This document shows, piece by piece, positions 1-7,926 of a DNA stretch of 21,381 nucleotides. The DNA comes from CAYJAD01 sp964370305 (GTDB lineage: Bacteria > Desulfobacterota > Desulfovibrionia > Desulfovibrionales > Desulfovibrionaceae). The stretch spans positions 1-21,381 of the forward strand of contig CAYJIU010000024.1 of the NCBI GenBank assembly GCA_964370305.1, written 5' to 3'. How positions within the stretch are numbered: position 1 is the stretch's first letter; the number at the start of each line of letters is the position of its first letter. A program made the position numbers and the translations under genes. The notes beneath the pieces were generated by a model. That model saw only the letters and a list, made by a program, of their open reading frames with translations. It did no database searches and was not told the DNA's origin.

Positions 1-748
1 CTGTGATATAGTCTTCTGTTTGTTTTACATTGGGCTTTGTGAATATGGTATCTGTATTGTCATGTTCAATAAGTTTACCCATATAGAAGAAAGCCGTATG
101 GTCAGAAACACGTGCAGCTTGTTGCATATTGTGAGTTACAATAATGATGGTTAGCTGGTGTTTTAGCTCGTGTATGCCTTCTTCTATCTTTTGAGTGGCA
201 ATGGGGTCAAGTGCTGATGCTGGCTCGTCCATGAGCAGCACTTCTGGCTCAACGGCCAGCGCGCGCGCAATACACAAACGTTGCTGCTGTCCGCCAGAAA
301 GCCCAAGGGCTGAGGTGTGCAATCTGTCTTTTACCTCTTCAAATATGGCGGCGCGCTTTAAGGATTCCTCCACAGTGCCTGCAATAAGTGATTCATCTTT
401 AATGCCATTAACCCTAAGTCCATAGGCCACATTTTCAAAAATAGTTTTGGGAAATGGGTTTGGCTTTTGAAAGACCATGCCCACCTTGCGCCTTAGGGCA
501 ACAACGTCGGACTGAGGTGCGTTAATATCTTCACCGTCAAGGGTAATTTTGCCTTTAACCTTAGTTCCGGGGATGAGGTCATTCATACGATTAAGACAGC
601 GTAAAAATGTACTTTTTCCACATCCTGACGGGCCAATAAGGGCTGTAACCTGATTAACAGGAAAGCTAATGCTTACGTCAAATAGGGCTTGGGCTTGTCC
701 GTAGTAAAAGTCAACATTATTAGTGTTTATCTTGTGTTCTTTCGTCAC
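1..748 (-). CDS. pstB: PstB, phosphate ABC transporter ATPase (3' end just cut off)
   Basis: Cytoplasmic ATPase that powers high-affinity phosphate import through PstCA and takes part in Pi signalling to PhoR. Visible motifs are Walker A GPSGCGKS (residues 39-46), a Q-loop glutamine near 94, signature LSGGQ (150-154) followed by QQR, and Walker B LLMDEP (171-176). The last complete residues in the window read TEDYIT, which matches the usual PstB ending TEDYxxGRFG, so only about four residues and the stop lie outside. The start is GTG at 748-746, with GGAG about 8 nt upstream. This GTG overlaps the phoR stop codon (GTGA), so the two genes are probably translationally coupled. pstB is separated from pstSCA and sits behind phoBR; phoU may follow outside the window, but that is a guess. 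Confidence 0.96.
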   Translation of the reverse strand, partial: MTKEHKINTNNVDFYYGQAQALFDVSISFPVNQVTALIGPSGCGKSTFLRCLNRMNDLIPGTKVKGKITLDGEDINAPQSDVVALRRKVGMVFQKPNPFPKTIFENVAYGLRVNGIKDESLIAGTVEESLKRAAIFEEVKDRLHTSALGLSGGQQQRLCIARALAVEPEVLLMDEPASALDPIATQKIEEGIHELKHQLTIIIVTHNMQQAARVSDHTAFFYMGKLIEHDNTDTIFTKPNVKQTEDYIT

Positions 749-2505
749 TTTATGTCTCCAAGGGCAGTAGGAATGGTGAAATAAAAAACCGTAGCAAATG
801 CATCGGTGGGGCTTTCTACCCAAATTCGCCCCCCGAGCCGCTCCACAGTATGTTTGCATATGGCAAGGCCAAGCCCCGTGGAGGCGTGGCTTCTATGCTT
901 TTCTACTCTGTAGAAGCGTTCAAAAATACGATCTTTGTCTGGTGCCGGAATTCCCGGCCCATTATCGCATACTGCAAAACGAGTCATAGACTTTTCAAGC
1001 GGGTCTTGCAATGCTTTAATGTGTACTTGCCCACCTTTGGGGGCGTATCTTCCGGCATTTTCCAAAAGATTTCTAAAAATTTGTGTTAAATGTTGTATGC
1101 TTGCCATGATGGTTAAATTTTCAGGCACATGTAGCAAAATTTCCACCTCATGTAAATCAAACTGCCTACGGCACAAAGCAATGGCTGCATTTATGCTTTC
1201 AAGGGGGTTTGTTTCCACAATTTGCATGGGCACATCGCCACTTTCAAGGCGCGCAAGGGCCAGCAATTCTTCCACCATGCGCGCAAGATAAGCCCCGTGC
1301 TTACGAATAATTTCTGCAAAGCGGCGGGAGTTTTCCGGCATATTATCAAGCTCGGTGAGGGTTTCGGCATAGCCTTGAATGGCTGTTAGGGGGGTGCGCA
1401 ATTCATGTGATACATTGGCCACAAAGTCGCTACGCACGCGCTCAAGACGCATAAGTCCTGAAATATCATGAAATACAGCCACGGCACCAAGGTTTACGTC
1501 ATTGGTGCCGGCGCGAGTGAGTTGGATGGAAAATACGCGCTCATGGGCAAGCTCAAATTGCAAGGGGCCAACGCTATGCCCACCATTTTGTGCTGGCATT
1601 TCTATTATATTTTCAATGGCTTTTTGTAATGATGGGGCGGGTATGGCCTCCACCACTTGCATGCCATGAGCCTTTTCAATATTGGGGAACATGGCACGCA
1701 AAGCCCTGTTGTAGCGGCGAATACTGCCATTTGGCCCAAGCACCAGCACTCCTTCAGTCATGGTGTCAAGTATGCTTTGCAGTTGTTCTTTTTGGTCTGC
1801 CGTGGTGCGGATATGCTCTTCAACTTGGGTTGCCATGTAGTTTACTTTTGCTTCTAATGGGGTGAATTCTTTATATAATAAGTTGCTTAAGCGTAGTTGA
1901 TATTTACCCATGGCAATGGCTTCAATGGTATTGATTATTTGTTTAATATCGCGCTTAAGTGGTTTTGTAATGAAAAATGCCACAAGAAAGGCAATAAATC
2001 CCGTGGATATAATGAGGATGGAAAAGACCTTGGTTTGGTTTTGCAATAGAGGTAAATACTTACCGGTGGGGGTTGCAATGCGGAGAATATTATTGTTTTT
2101 AAGGCGCGCAGCCGCAAAAACAGATTGGCTTCTTATTTCATCGTGGTAGCGTATATCCACACCTGAACCAGAGTTAATGGCTTGCTTAACCTCTGGCCTG
2201 TCTGCATAATTATGCACGGGGGAGAAGTCTTTTTCAGCAATGAGGCTGTCACTAATTAACGTACCCTCGGCGTTAATCAAGCTAATGCGTGCACCAGCTA
2301 TGTGCTCTGGGATAATTTGATTAACCGTTGTCTCAGGCATGCTATCATATAGTGTTGCCATGATCTTGGCCTCGTTTAAGGCTTTGACGCTTAAATCTTT
2401 CACGATACTTTCTTCTAAATTTTGGCGCATATAGGACATGGCCAACATAAATGTTAAGCCAACGCCTATGAGCACGATGAGAAAGGTTCTGTGAAAAAAA
2501 TACAT
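745..2505 (-). CDS. phoR: PhoR, phosphate-regulon sensor histidine kinase
   Basis: Membrane histidine kinase that phosphorylates PhoB when phosphate is scarce. As called it has 586 residues. TM1 is near 8-25, followed by an extracytoplasmic sensor segment of about 135 residues, TM2 near 161-181, and a HAMP-like linker. A PAS domain (about 240-350) includes the run TMTEGVLVLGPNGSIRRYN. The HisKA motif VSHELRTPLTAIQGYAETL has its phospho-acceptor histidine at about 367. The HATPase domain shows an N-box (NLLENAGRYAP), DNGPGIP and GLGLAICK. I chose ATG 2505-2503 because AGGA lies about 5 nt upstream and the protein then begins directly with TM1. The open frame continues 45 codons further upstream into phoB, which is unlikely to be translated. 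The gene lies 49 bp after phoB and overlaps pstB by 4 bp. Confidence 0.96.
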   Translation of the reverse strand: MYFFHRTFLIVLIGVGLTFMLAMSYMRQNLEESIVKDLSVKALNEAKIMATLYDSMPETTVNQIIPEHIAGARISLINAEGTLISDSLIAEKDFSPVHNYADRPEVKQAINSGSGVDIRYHDEIRSQSVFAAARLKNNNILRIATPTGKYLPLLQNQTKVFSILIISTGFIAFLVAFFITKPLKRDIKQIINTIEAIAMGKYQLRLSNLLYKEFTPLEAKVNYMATQVEEHIRTTADQKEQLQSILDTMTEGVLVLGPNGSIRRYNRALRAMFPNIEKAHGMQVVEAIPAPSLQKAIENIIEMPAQNGGHSVGPLQFELAHERVFSIQLTRAGTNDVNLGAVAVFHDISGLMRLERVRSDFVANVSHELRTPLTAIQGYAETLTELDNMPENSRRFAEIIRKHGAYLARMVEELLALARLESGDVPMQIVETNPLESINAAIALCRRQFDLHEVEILLHVPENLTIMASIQHLTQIFRNLLENAGRYAPKGGQVHIKALQDPLEKSMTRFAVCDNGPGIPAPDKDRIFERFYRVEKHRSHASTGLGLAICKHTVERLGGRIWVESPTDAFATVFYFTIPTALGDIK

Positions 2506-2554
2506 AATAATCCTAAAATATATAAATATATTGTAAACTTTTGCTTTTGCGCGC

Positions 2555-3235
2555 TTAAGCCTTAAAACGATAGCCAACGCCTCTAACGGTTTCAAGGTTG
2601 TCTGCTTGTGGACCCAGTTTTGCGCGCAGTCTGCGAACATGGGTATCTACAGTGCGCGCATATCCTTCAAACTGGTACCCCCACACCGTATTTAAGAGCT
2701 GTTCTCGGGTGCGCACGGTACCTGCATGGCGCATGATATCTTCTAAAAGGCGAAATTCCGTGGCGGTTAAATCCACGGGTTCATTGTTGACCATAACCGA
2801 ATGTGCCAAAGGGTCAAGGCGAATACCATGTTTGAATAGGTTTGGCCCTTGCTCAGCTTTGGCTTGACGGCGCAGAATTGCCCGTATGCGCAAAATAAGC
2901 TCACGCACGCTAAATGGCTTTACTACATAATCATCCGCTCCAAGCTCAAGACCCACTATGCGGTCAATTTCTTCGCCTTTAGCTGTAAGAATTATTATGG
3001 GGATGTGGGCAGTTTCTGCATTACGTTCAAGCTCACGGCATACCTGAAAACCATCCTTACCAGGCATCATCACATCCAATAATATGATATCCGGCTTATG
3101 TACCACTGCAAGCTCAAGCCCTTGGATGCCATCCTCAGCTTGGATGGGGGTAAAGCCTTCGCGCTCGAGGTTAAAGCTTATAAGATCTCGAATATCGGCT
3201 TCATCCTCAACAATTAGAACTATGGCTTTGCTCAT
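2555..3235 (-). CDS. phoB: PhoB, phosphate-regulon response regulator
   Basis: OmpR-family DNA-binding response regulator of 226 residues, the partner of the adjacent PhoR. The receiver domain has acidic pocket residues E10-D11, phospho-acceptor D54 in LLDVMMPGKDGF, T84 and conserved K106 in VVKPF. The winged-helix effector domain (about 130-226) has the typical LTATEFRLLEDIMRH, a recognition-helix segment RTVDTHVRRLRAKLG and the terminal VRGVGYRF. AAGGAAG precedes the ATG by about 6 nt. It is first in the leftward phoB-phoR-pstB operon and reads from the control region it shares with pstS. A Pho-box-like site points towards it, so autoregulation is likely. Confidence 0.97.
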   Translation of the reverse strand: MSKAIVLIVEDEADIRDLISFNLEREGFTPIQAEDGIQGLELAVVHKPDIILLDVMMPGKDGFQVCRELERNAETAHIPIIILTAKGEEIDRIVGLELGADDYVVKPFSVRELILRIRAILRRQAKAEQGPNLFKHGIRLDPLAHSVMVNNEPVDLTATEFRLLEDIMRHAGTVRTREQLLNTVWGYQFEGYARTVDTHVRRLRAKLGPQADNLETVRGVGYRFKA

Positions 3236-3324
3236 GATAACTTCCTTTTACAGTTATTCTGTTCGGAATGTACAAAATTACTTTACATTAAATGCTGCGA
3301 AAAGTTAATTATATTATTGTGCCA

Positions 3325-3357
3325 AAAATAGGGTGGACTTGTTACAAAATAGTGACG
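3325..3357 (-). promoter_or_regulatory. Candidate Pho box and -10 for phoB-phoR-pstB
   Basis: On the minus strand, CGTCAC (3357-3352) and TGTAAC (3346-3341) start 11 bp apart, as in the TGTCA repeats of PhoB sites. After exactly 10 bp comes TATTTT (3330-3325), a plausible -10. This is the E. coli arrangement, in which the Pho box replaces the -35. A perfect TATAAT also lies further down at 3313-3308 and could be the real -10. The resulting leader would be about 60-90 nt. Confidence 0.6.
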
Positions 3358-3383
3358 AATTATAGGACAAAAGTTCTTTTTAA

Positions 3384-3438
3384 TGTAACCTCTATTTCTA
3401 GCTTTTGTCATGTTTTTGTAACATGAAGCAAGGATAAC
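3384..3438 (+). promoter_or_regulatory. Candidate tandem Pho boxes and -10 for pstSCA
   Basis: Plus-strand hexamers TGTAAC (3384), a degenerate TTTCTA (3395), TGTCAT (3406) and TGTAAC (3417) all start at 11-bp steps, which fits two adjacent PhoB dimer sites. The last ends at 3422. GATAAC (3433-3438, 4 of 6 matches to the -10 consensus) follows after exactly 10 bp. This mirrors the site facing phoB and would give a pstS leader of about 140 nt. Confidence 0.65.
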
Positions 3439-3445
3439 TACACAC

Positions 3446-3515
3446 GCCGCGTAAAGGAGTTCTTGGTAAAGTTTGTTTGCTACCACTTTACACGGCATGC
3501 TCATTGTTTTATGAG
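3446..3515 (+). other. Structured pstS 5' leader (hairpins)
   Basis: If transcription starts just after the GATAAC hexamer, the leader can fold. The outer stem pairs 3446-3456 with 3486-3496 (11 positions, one C/A mismatch). It is stacked on an inner stem TGGTA/TACCA (3464-3468 with 3481-3485), with a 7-nt bulge and a 12-nt loop. A second hairpin CTCAT/ATGAG lies at 3500-3504/3511-3515, and GGG/CCC can pair near 3532-3543. I do not recognise a known riboswitch. It could control stability or translation of pstS. Confidence 0.45.
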
Positions 3516-3586
3516 TAGGAGATAGAGGTTGAGGGATAAAACCCATATGTTAATATTTAATATTATAGCAATTTTAGGAGTTTAGG

Positions 3587-4402
3587 ATGAAATTTTCACG
3601 TATTCTTTTTGCTGCTCTTTTGAGCCTTGCTCTAGCTGCCCCAGCCATGGCCGCTGGTGAAGTTGTAATTAATGGTTCCACCACTGTGCTTCCTGTGGTG
3701 CAAAAAACAGCAGAAGCCTTTATGGAAGAAAACCCAGGTACCGTACTTGCCATTTCTGGCGGCGGTTCCGGTAATGGTATCAAGGCCATCATAGATCAGC
3801 TTTGTGATATTGCCATGACTTCTCGCGATATTAAAGCCAGCGAAATTAAGTTAGCTGAGTCCAAGGGTATTAAGCCCATGCGTCATGTTGTTGCCGTTGA
3901 TGCTCTTGTGCCAGTGGTGCATCCTTCTAATCCGATAAAGAACCTTACTACCGCTCAACTTGCTGATATATATATGGGTAAGGTCAGAAATTGGGAAGAG
4001 CTCGGCGGCCCTGATGCTAGAGTTGTGGTGATTTCCCGTGATACATCTTCCGGCACATATGAAACTTGGCAAGAAAAAATTCTTGGTAAAAAGCGTGTAA
4101 GCCCAGCTGCTTTGCTACAAGCTTCTAATGGTGCGGTGGTGCAAGCTGTGGCCAAAAACAAGAATGCCATTGGTTACATCGGTTATGGTTATGTTGATAA
4201 AAGCACCAAACCCGTAGATGTAGATGGCTTTGCCGGCACTGCTGAAAATGCCCTCTCCGGCAAGTGGCCCATTGCTCGCGAACTTTATTTATTCACTAAT
4301 GGTGAACCTACCGGTACCCCAAAAGCCTTTATTGATTACCTCCTTAGCGACAAAGGTCAGGCTTTGGTTAAAGAAGTAGGCTTTATCCCCTTGTCCAAAT
4401 AA
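3587..4402 (+). CDS. pstS: PstS, periplasmic phosphate-binding protein
   Basis: Periplasmic receptor that delivers phosphate to PstCA. The protein has 271 residues. A Sec signal peptide has the hydrophobic run ILFAALLSLALA and a likely cleavage after AMA at about residue 22. Ligand-binding motifs of the PstS family are visible: NGSTTV (29-34), SGGGSGNG (57-64), MTSRD (77-81) and SRDTSSGTYE (150-159). There is no lipobox, so the mature protein should be soluble. The ATG at 3587 has AGGAG about 9 nt upstream. It leads the pstSCA operon behind tandem Pho boxes, and a stem-loop follows before pstC. Confidence 0.97.
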   Translation: MKFSRILFAALLSLALAAPAMAAGEVVINGSTTVLPVVQKTAEAFMEENPGTVLAISGGGSGNGIKAIIDQLCDIAMTSRDIKASEIKLAESKGIKPMRHVVAVDALVPVVHPSNPIKNLTTAQLADIYMGKVRNWEELGGPDARVVVISRDTSSGTYETWQEKILGKKRVSPAALLQASNGAVVQAVAKNKNAIGYIGYGYVDKSTKPVDVDGFAGTAENALSGKWPIARELYLFTNGEPTGTPKAFIDYLLSDKGQALVKEVGFIPLSK

Positions 4403-4419
4403 GCTTTATATATTATAAG

Positions 4420-4451
4420 AGGGCTCCTTTCACGATTGTGGGGGGAGCCTT
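4420..4451 (+). terminator. Stem-loop between pstS and pstC (attenuator or mRNA stabiliser)
   Basis: Positions 4420-4433 pair with 4438-4451 over 14 positions, all Watson-Crick or G-U, around the loop GATT. A run of six Ts begins about 8 nt beyond the stem, so it is not a textbook terminator. Hairpins here in pst operons typically protect or partly terminate the abundant pstS mRNA, so that permease messages are rarer; that role is inferred. Confidence 0.6.
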
Positions 4452-4479
4452 CATAAAATTTTTTGTCTAAGGGTTATAG

Positions 4480-5355
4480 ATGAAAGAAAAAATTATCCAT
4501 TCTCTTTTGGCCTTGGCTGCTACATTCTCGTTATTATCCCTCTTAGGGATTATGCTTTTTTTATTTTATGAAGGATTGCCGATATTTAATACGGTTTCTG
4601 TATCATCCTTTCTTTTTGGTGAGTGGTGGTACCCCACCTCTGAGCCTCCAGACTTTGGTATTTTTCCCTTACTTATTGGTTCCTTCGCTGTAACGATATT
4701 GGCTTCGCTCATTGCTGTACCCTTGGGAGTTTTAACGGCAGCCTATCTTACAGAAATCGCTTCAAGCGGCGTTAGGCGCATAGTAAAGCCGTTTATTGAA
4801 TTGCTTGCAGCTTTGCCATCGGTTGTAATTGGTTTTTTTGGCATGGTGGTCGTTGCCCCGCTCTTGCAGGATTATCTTGGAGCAGCTACGGGGCTAAATT
4901 TATTTAATGCCGGCTTAATGCTTGCTTTTATGAGTGTGCCTACCATTTGTTCGGTGGCTGAAGATGCCCTTTTTGCCGTGCCAGTGGCCTTGCGTGAAGC
5001 ATCACTTGCTCTTGGGGCCACGCGTTGGGAGACTACCATCAAAGTGGTATTGCCTGCGGCCCTTTCTGGTATTGGTACTGCCATTATGCTTGGCATGTCC
5101 AGAGCCATTGGCGAAACTATGGTTGTGCTCATGGTGGCTGGTGGTGCGGGGATGATTCCCCTATCCATTTTTGATCCCGTGCGCCCCATGCCCGCATCCA
5201 TTGCCGCAGAAATGGCCGAAGCCCCTTACCGTGGTGAACATTACTTTGCACTTTTTGCCATTGGTATGATGCTATTTTTATTCACACTTTGCTTTAATAT
5301 GATTGCCCAACATATTGCCGAAAAGCATAAACAAGTTGGTAGCTCCAGTCTGTGA
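4480..5355 (+). CDS. pstC: PstC, phosphate ABC transporter permease
   Basis: Inner-membrane permease of 291 residues that forms the phosphate channel with PstA. About six transmembrane segments are visible, the first at about 8-30 and the last near 255-278. The ABC-permease EAA loop reads REASLALGATRWETTIKVVL and continues to SRAIGETMVVLMVAGG (about 172-222), which is typical of PstC/PstA. The cytoplasmic N-terminus is short, as in many PstC proteins. The ATG has AAGGG about 7 nt upstream. It lies 77 bp after pstS and 7 bp before pstA. Confidence 0.96.
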   Translation: MKEKIIHSLLALAATFSLLSLLGIMLFLFYEGLPIFNTVSVSSFLFGEWWYPTSEPPDFGIFPLLIGSFAVTILASLIAVPLGVLTAAYLTEIASSGVRRIVKPFIELLAALPSVVIGFFGMVVVAPLLQDYLGAATGLNLFNAGLMLAFMSVPTICSVAEDALFAVPVALREASLALGATRWETTIKVVLPAALSGIGTAIMLGMSRAIGETMVVLMVAGGAGMIPLSIFDPVRPMPASIAAEMAEAPYRGEHYFALFAIGMMLFLFTLCFNMIAQHIAEKHKQVGSSSL

Positions 5356-5362
5356 GGTTGCT

Positions 5363-6229
5363 ATGAAGTTTGCTGTATCTAGTAGTTCACGCTTAATGCG
5401 CCAAAATATTATGTTTAATGTGTTGCGTCTTGCAGCTATTATCAATGTGGGCGCGCTTATTGTGGTGTGTTTTTTCTTGGCCTATCAAGGTTTACCGGCC
5501 ATTAGTTGGGAATTTTTAACCGAACCACCAAAGCGTATGATGACCGAAGGTGGCATCTGGCCTTGCATTTTAGGGACTTTTTTGCTCTCCTTAGGGGCCA
5601 TTTCCATTTCCTTTCCCCTTGGGGTGGCCTCGGCCATATATTTGCATGAATATGCAGGGCGCACGGCTTTTGCGCGCTATATTCGCCTAGGTGTCAACAA
5701 CCTTGCTGGTGTGCCATCGGTGGTCTTTGGGCTTTTTGGACTAGCTTTTTTTGTGACATTTTTGGGTATGGGCGTTAGCCTGCTGGCAGGAGTTTTAACC
5801 TTGGCTGTGCTATCGCTACCAGTAATTATTGGTACAGCTGAGGAAGCTTTGCGTAACGTTCCAGATACTTATCGTGAGGCATCCTTAGCCCTTGGGGCAA
5901 CTAAATGGCAAACCATCTCCCGCGTAGTTATGCCTGCGGCAACGCCCGGCATGCTTACTGGTGCTATTTTAGGTATTTCTCGTGCGGCAGGGGAGACTGC
6001 GGCAATTATGTTTACAGCAGCAGTTTTTTATACGCCTAAGGAACCAGATTCTGTTTTTAGCTCCGTTATGGCCTTGCCATATCATATGTATGTGCTTGCC
6101 ACAGCTGGTACTGAGATTGAAAAAACCAGACCGCTACAATATGGCACGGCCTTGGTGCTTATTTTGTTGGTACTGGGCATGAATTTAGCTGCTATATATC
6201 TACGCGATCGCATGCAAAAGCAACGCTAA
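5363..6229 (+). CDS. pstA: PstA, phosphate ABC transporter permease
   Basis: Second permease subunit, 288 residues, paralogous to PstC. Hydrophobic segments lie near 22-42, 68-95, 118-138, 140-160, 196-222 and 262-280. The EAA loop is REASLALGATKWQTISRVVMP, followed by SRAAGETAAIMFTAA (about 171-220). I chose ATG 5363 because GAGG lies just upstream and the gene then begins 7 bp after pstC. An in-frame ATG at 5303, inside pstC, would add 20 residues without an obvious ribosome site. The usual next gene, pstB, is missing here and is found on the other side of the locus. The stop codon falls inside the left arm of a large inverted repeat. Confidence 0.95.
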   Translation: MKFAVSSSSRLMRQNIMFNVLRLAAIINVGALIVVCFFLAYQGLPAISWEFLTEPPKRMMTEGGIWPCILGTFLLSLGAISISFPLGVASAIYLHEYAGRTAFARYIRLGVNNLAGVPSVVFGLFGLAFFVTFLGMGVSLLAGVLTLAVLSLPVIIGTAEEALRNVPDTYREASLALGATKWQTISRVVMPAATPGMLTGAILGISRAAGETAAIMFTAAVFYTPKEPDSVFSSVMALPYHMYVLATAGTEIEKTRPLQYGTALVLILLVLGMNLAAIYLRDRMQKQR

Positions 6230-6355
6230 ATCGGTTCAAAAGGGGCAATTTGCTTCGTCAGACTCGTTTTTTGCTACGGTTGAGTAGCGTAAGAGTGCAC
6301 TACGCTTTGCAAAAAACTTCGTCTTCCTCGCATCTTAGCCCTTTTGAACCGATTT
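6228..6355. repeat. Large inverted repeat overlapping the pstA stop codon
   Basis: The arms 6228-6244 and 6339-6355 are perfect 17-bp complements (AAATCGGTTCAAAAGGG and its reverse). The interior adds a weaker nested palindrome: GTTTTTTGC/GCAAAAAAC, and AGCGTA/TACGCT near the centre. The pstA stop TAA (6227-6229) overlaps the left arm. It could act as a strong terminator for pstSCA or be a small non-coding mobile repeat. No clear flanking direct repeat was seen. Positions 6356-6516 after it are AT-rich and hold nothing I recognise. Confidence 0.75.
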
Positions 6356-6526
6356 CACTCTCTGTACGCTGAGGGAAGAAGACCCCGTTGCCCTCCTAAA
6401 AATTTTCTTTTTCTTGCTCTTTGCGTTTTTTTGAACGCTCTTAAGTGTTTTGTTTCCTTGTATTTTACCCTTTTTAAAGTGAATTCTATTTGTAAAAGAG
6501 AACATAGTGTTTTTATAAATTGATGC

Positions 6527-6778
6527 ACGGCAATCTAATTTCAAACTTGTTCACAAAAAATTTTATTTCAACAGTGGAGTGTGTGAGATTGGGGTTCTTT
6601 TTGAGCAATTAGCCGGCGATGAAGCGAAGCCCGACCCAACGGGCGGCGAAGCCGTTTGCGTTTGCGAAGTATGAGCAATTACGCAAATCGAGAGCAACGC
6701 TAAAGTGCCGAGCCGCGAAAAAAACTTTACCGAACTTCACACACAGACGTATAAATTTACAAAATTAGATTGCCGTGC
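6527..6778. mobile_element. MITE-like element, copy 1, with 10-bp direct repeat
   Basis: Perfect 18-bp inverted repeats TGCACGGCAATCTAATTT (6524-6541) and its complement (6762-6779) bound a non-coding segment of about 250 bp. The 10-mer AAATTGATGC occurs immediately outside on both sides (6517-6526 and 6779-6788), as expected for a target-site duplication. No transposase is encoded, so movement would need an enzyme supplied in trans. Its 13-mer GGCAATCTAATTT is identical to the left end of a second element at 16340. The core 6623-6694 matches, on the opposite strand, a segment at 8072-8143. Positions 6789-6857 to its right form the upstream region of the next gene. Confidence 0.75.
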
Positions 6779-6857
6779 AAATTGATGCTTTTTAATATAT
6801 TTTGTTGTTGTAAAATAGGAAGTTGTAGTGTAATATGTTTTACAAAGGGGGAGCTAT

Positions 6858-7910
6858 ATGAAAATGCTAAAAAATATTTTATTTTTGAGTTTGATACTCC
6901 TTATAAGTGCTTGTGCTACCACTAAGGTTTCTGTTTTAGATAATACAGCAGTTGGACATAGAAATATTCATGTTGTTTTTATTAATGATGAATTGGATGA
7001 TGAACTAGATGTAGCCACGTATCTTATTGAAACATTTCAAAAACATGGCGTTTCTGCTGGCCGTAAAGACTCTGAGCCAAAGAGTGAGAAAATGGGAACA
7101 GGCAGCGGCTTTGTGGCGGCTGATGGATATTGGCTCACTAACCAGCATGTGGTGGGAGACAAAAAAAATGTCACCATAAGCGCGCTTGGGGTAGATCGCC
7201 AAGCTACGGTAGTAGCTACCGATAAACATCTTGATCTTGCATTGTTAAGAGGTTCCACCACAGGTTTACGCCCCATAGCCATTGGCACATCAAAGGTAGG
7301 GGAAGAAATTTTTGCCATAGGTTATCCCGTTCCTGATATTTTGGGTAGTAAGGTGCGCATTACGTCCGGCCTTGTATCTAGCTTGTACGGCATGGATGAC
7401 GATTCAACAAATATACAAATTTCTGCACCAATTCAACCGGGTAACTCCGGCGGGCCGGTGGTTAATAAAGACTGGCAGCTTGTGGGGGTTGCAGTTAGCT
7501 CTGCTTCGCATCGATATATGATTGCTCGCACGGGTGCCATTCCGCAAGGGCTTAATTTTGCAGTATCCCCCAATCATGTAAAAGGTTTTTTATTACAAAA
7601 TGGAGTGCAGCCTCAAGCACCCTTTGCTAGCAGTATGGACGAAGCTATTGCCAGTAGTGGTTTAATTTGGCAGGATAAACAAACTCCCAGTAACAGCAAA
7701 AGAGTTTATTATGCGCGATTTAGATATTCCATATATTTTGACGTTGTTGAACATATTAGAAGGTTAAATATTCAACTTGTTGATGCAGAAACTGGAAAAG
7801 TTATTGCTACTTCAAAGACAGAAAGTCCAGGTATTGGGGTAGAAATACCAGCAGAACAGGCCGCTGAGGATATATTAGCAAAGCTTGGGCTTATCCCCGG
7901 AAAGATGTAG
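6858..7910 (+). CDS. Trypsin-like serine protease, predicted lipoprotein
   Basis: 350 residues. The N-terminus MKMLKNILFLSLILLISAC is a lipoprotein signal with lipobox ISAC and lipidation at Cys19. A trypsin-like (S1, HtrA/DegP-type) domain covers about 78-250, with catalytic His97 (LTNQHVV), Asp126 (HLDLALL) and Ser197 (PGNSGGPV). No PDZ domain follows, unlike DegP/DegQ. Instead the protease is flanked by short non-protease parts. Residues 30-70 look like a strand-helix unit, and 270-345 contain YYARFRYSIYFDVV and VDAETGKVIATSKT, reminiscent of small envelope lipoprotein domains. AAGGGGGAG lies about 5 nt before the ATG. It stands alone between repeats. The protease assignment is firm; the substrate and the identity of the flanks are unknown. 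Confidence 0.88.
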   Translation: MKMLKNILFLSLILLISACATTKVSVLDNTAVGHRNIHVVFINDELDDELDVATYLIETFQKHGVSAGRKDSEPKSEKMGTGSGFVAADGYWLTNQHVVGDKKNVTISALGVDRQATVVATDKHLDLALLRGSTTGLRPIAIGTSKVGEEIFAIGYPVPDILGSKVRITSGLVSSLYGMDDDSTNIQISAPIQPGNSGGPVVNKDWQLVGVAVSSASHRYMIARTGAIPQGLNFAVSPNHVKGFLLQNGVQPQAPFASSMDEAIASSGLIWQDKQTPSNSKRVYYARFRYSIYFDVVEHIRRLNIQLVDAETGKVIATSKTESPGIGVEIPAEQAAEDILAKLGLIPGKM

Positions 7911-7926
7911 CATAGCTCTCAACTAT

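Noticed and set aside
2506..2640. Upstream extension of phoR into phoB
   Set aside because: The ATG at 2505 has a good ribosome site and starts right before TM1; the extension would overlap phoB by 86 bp.
3283..3546. An 87-codon minus-strand frame in the phoB-pstS control region
   Set aside because: It lies over the Pho boxes and leader hairpins and has no recognisable protein features.
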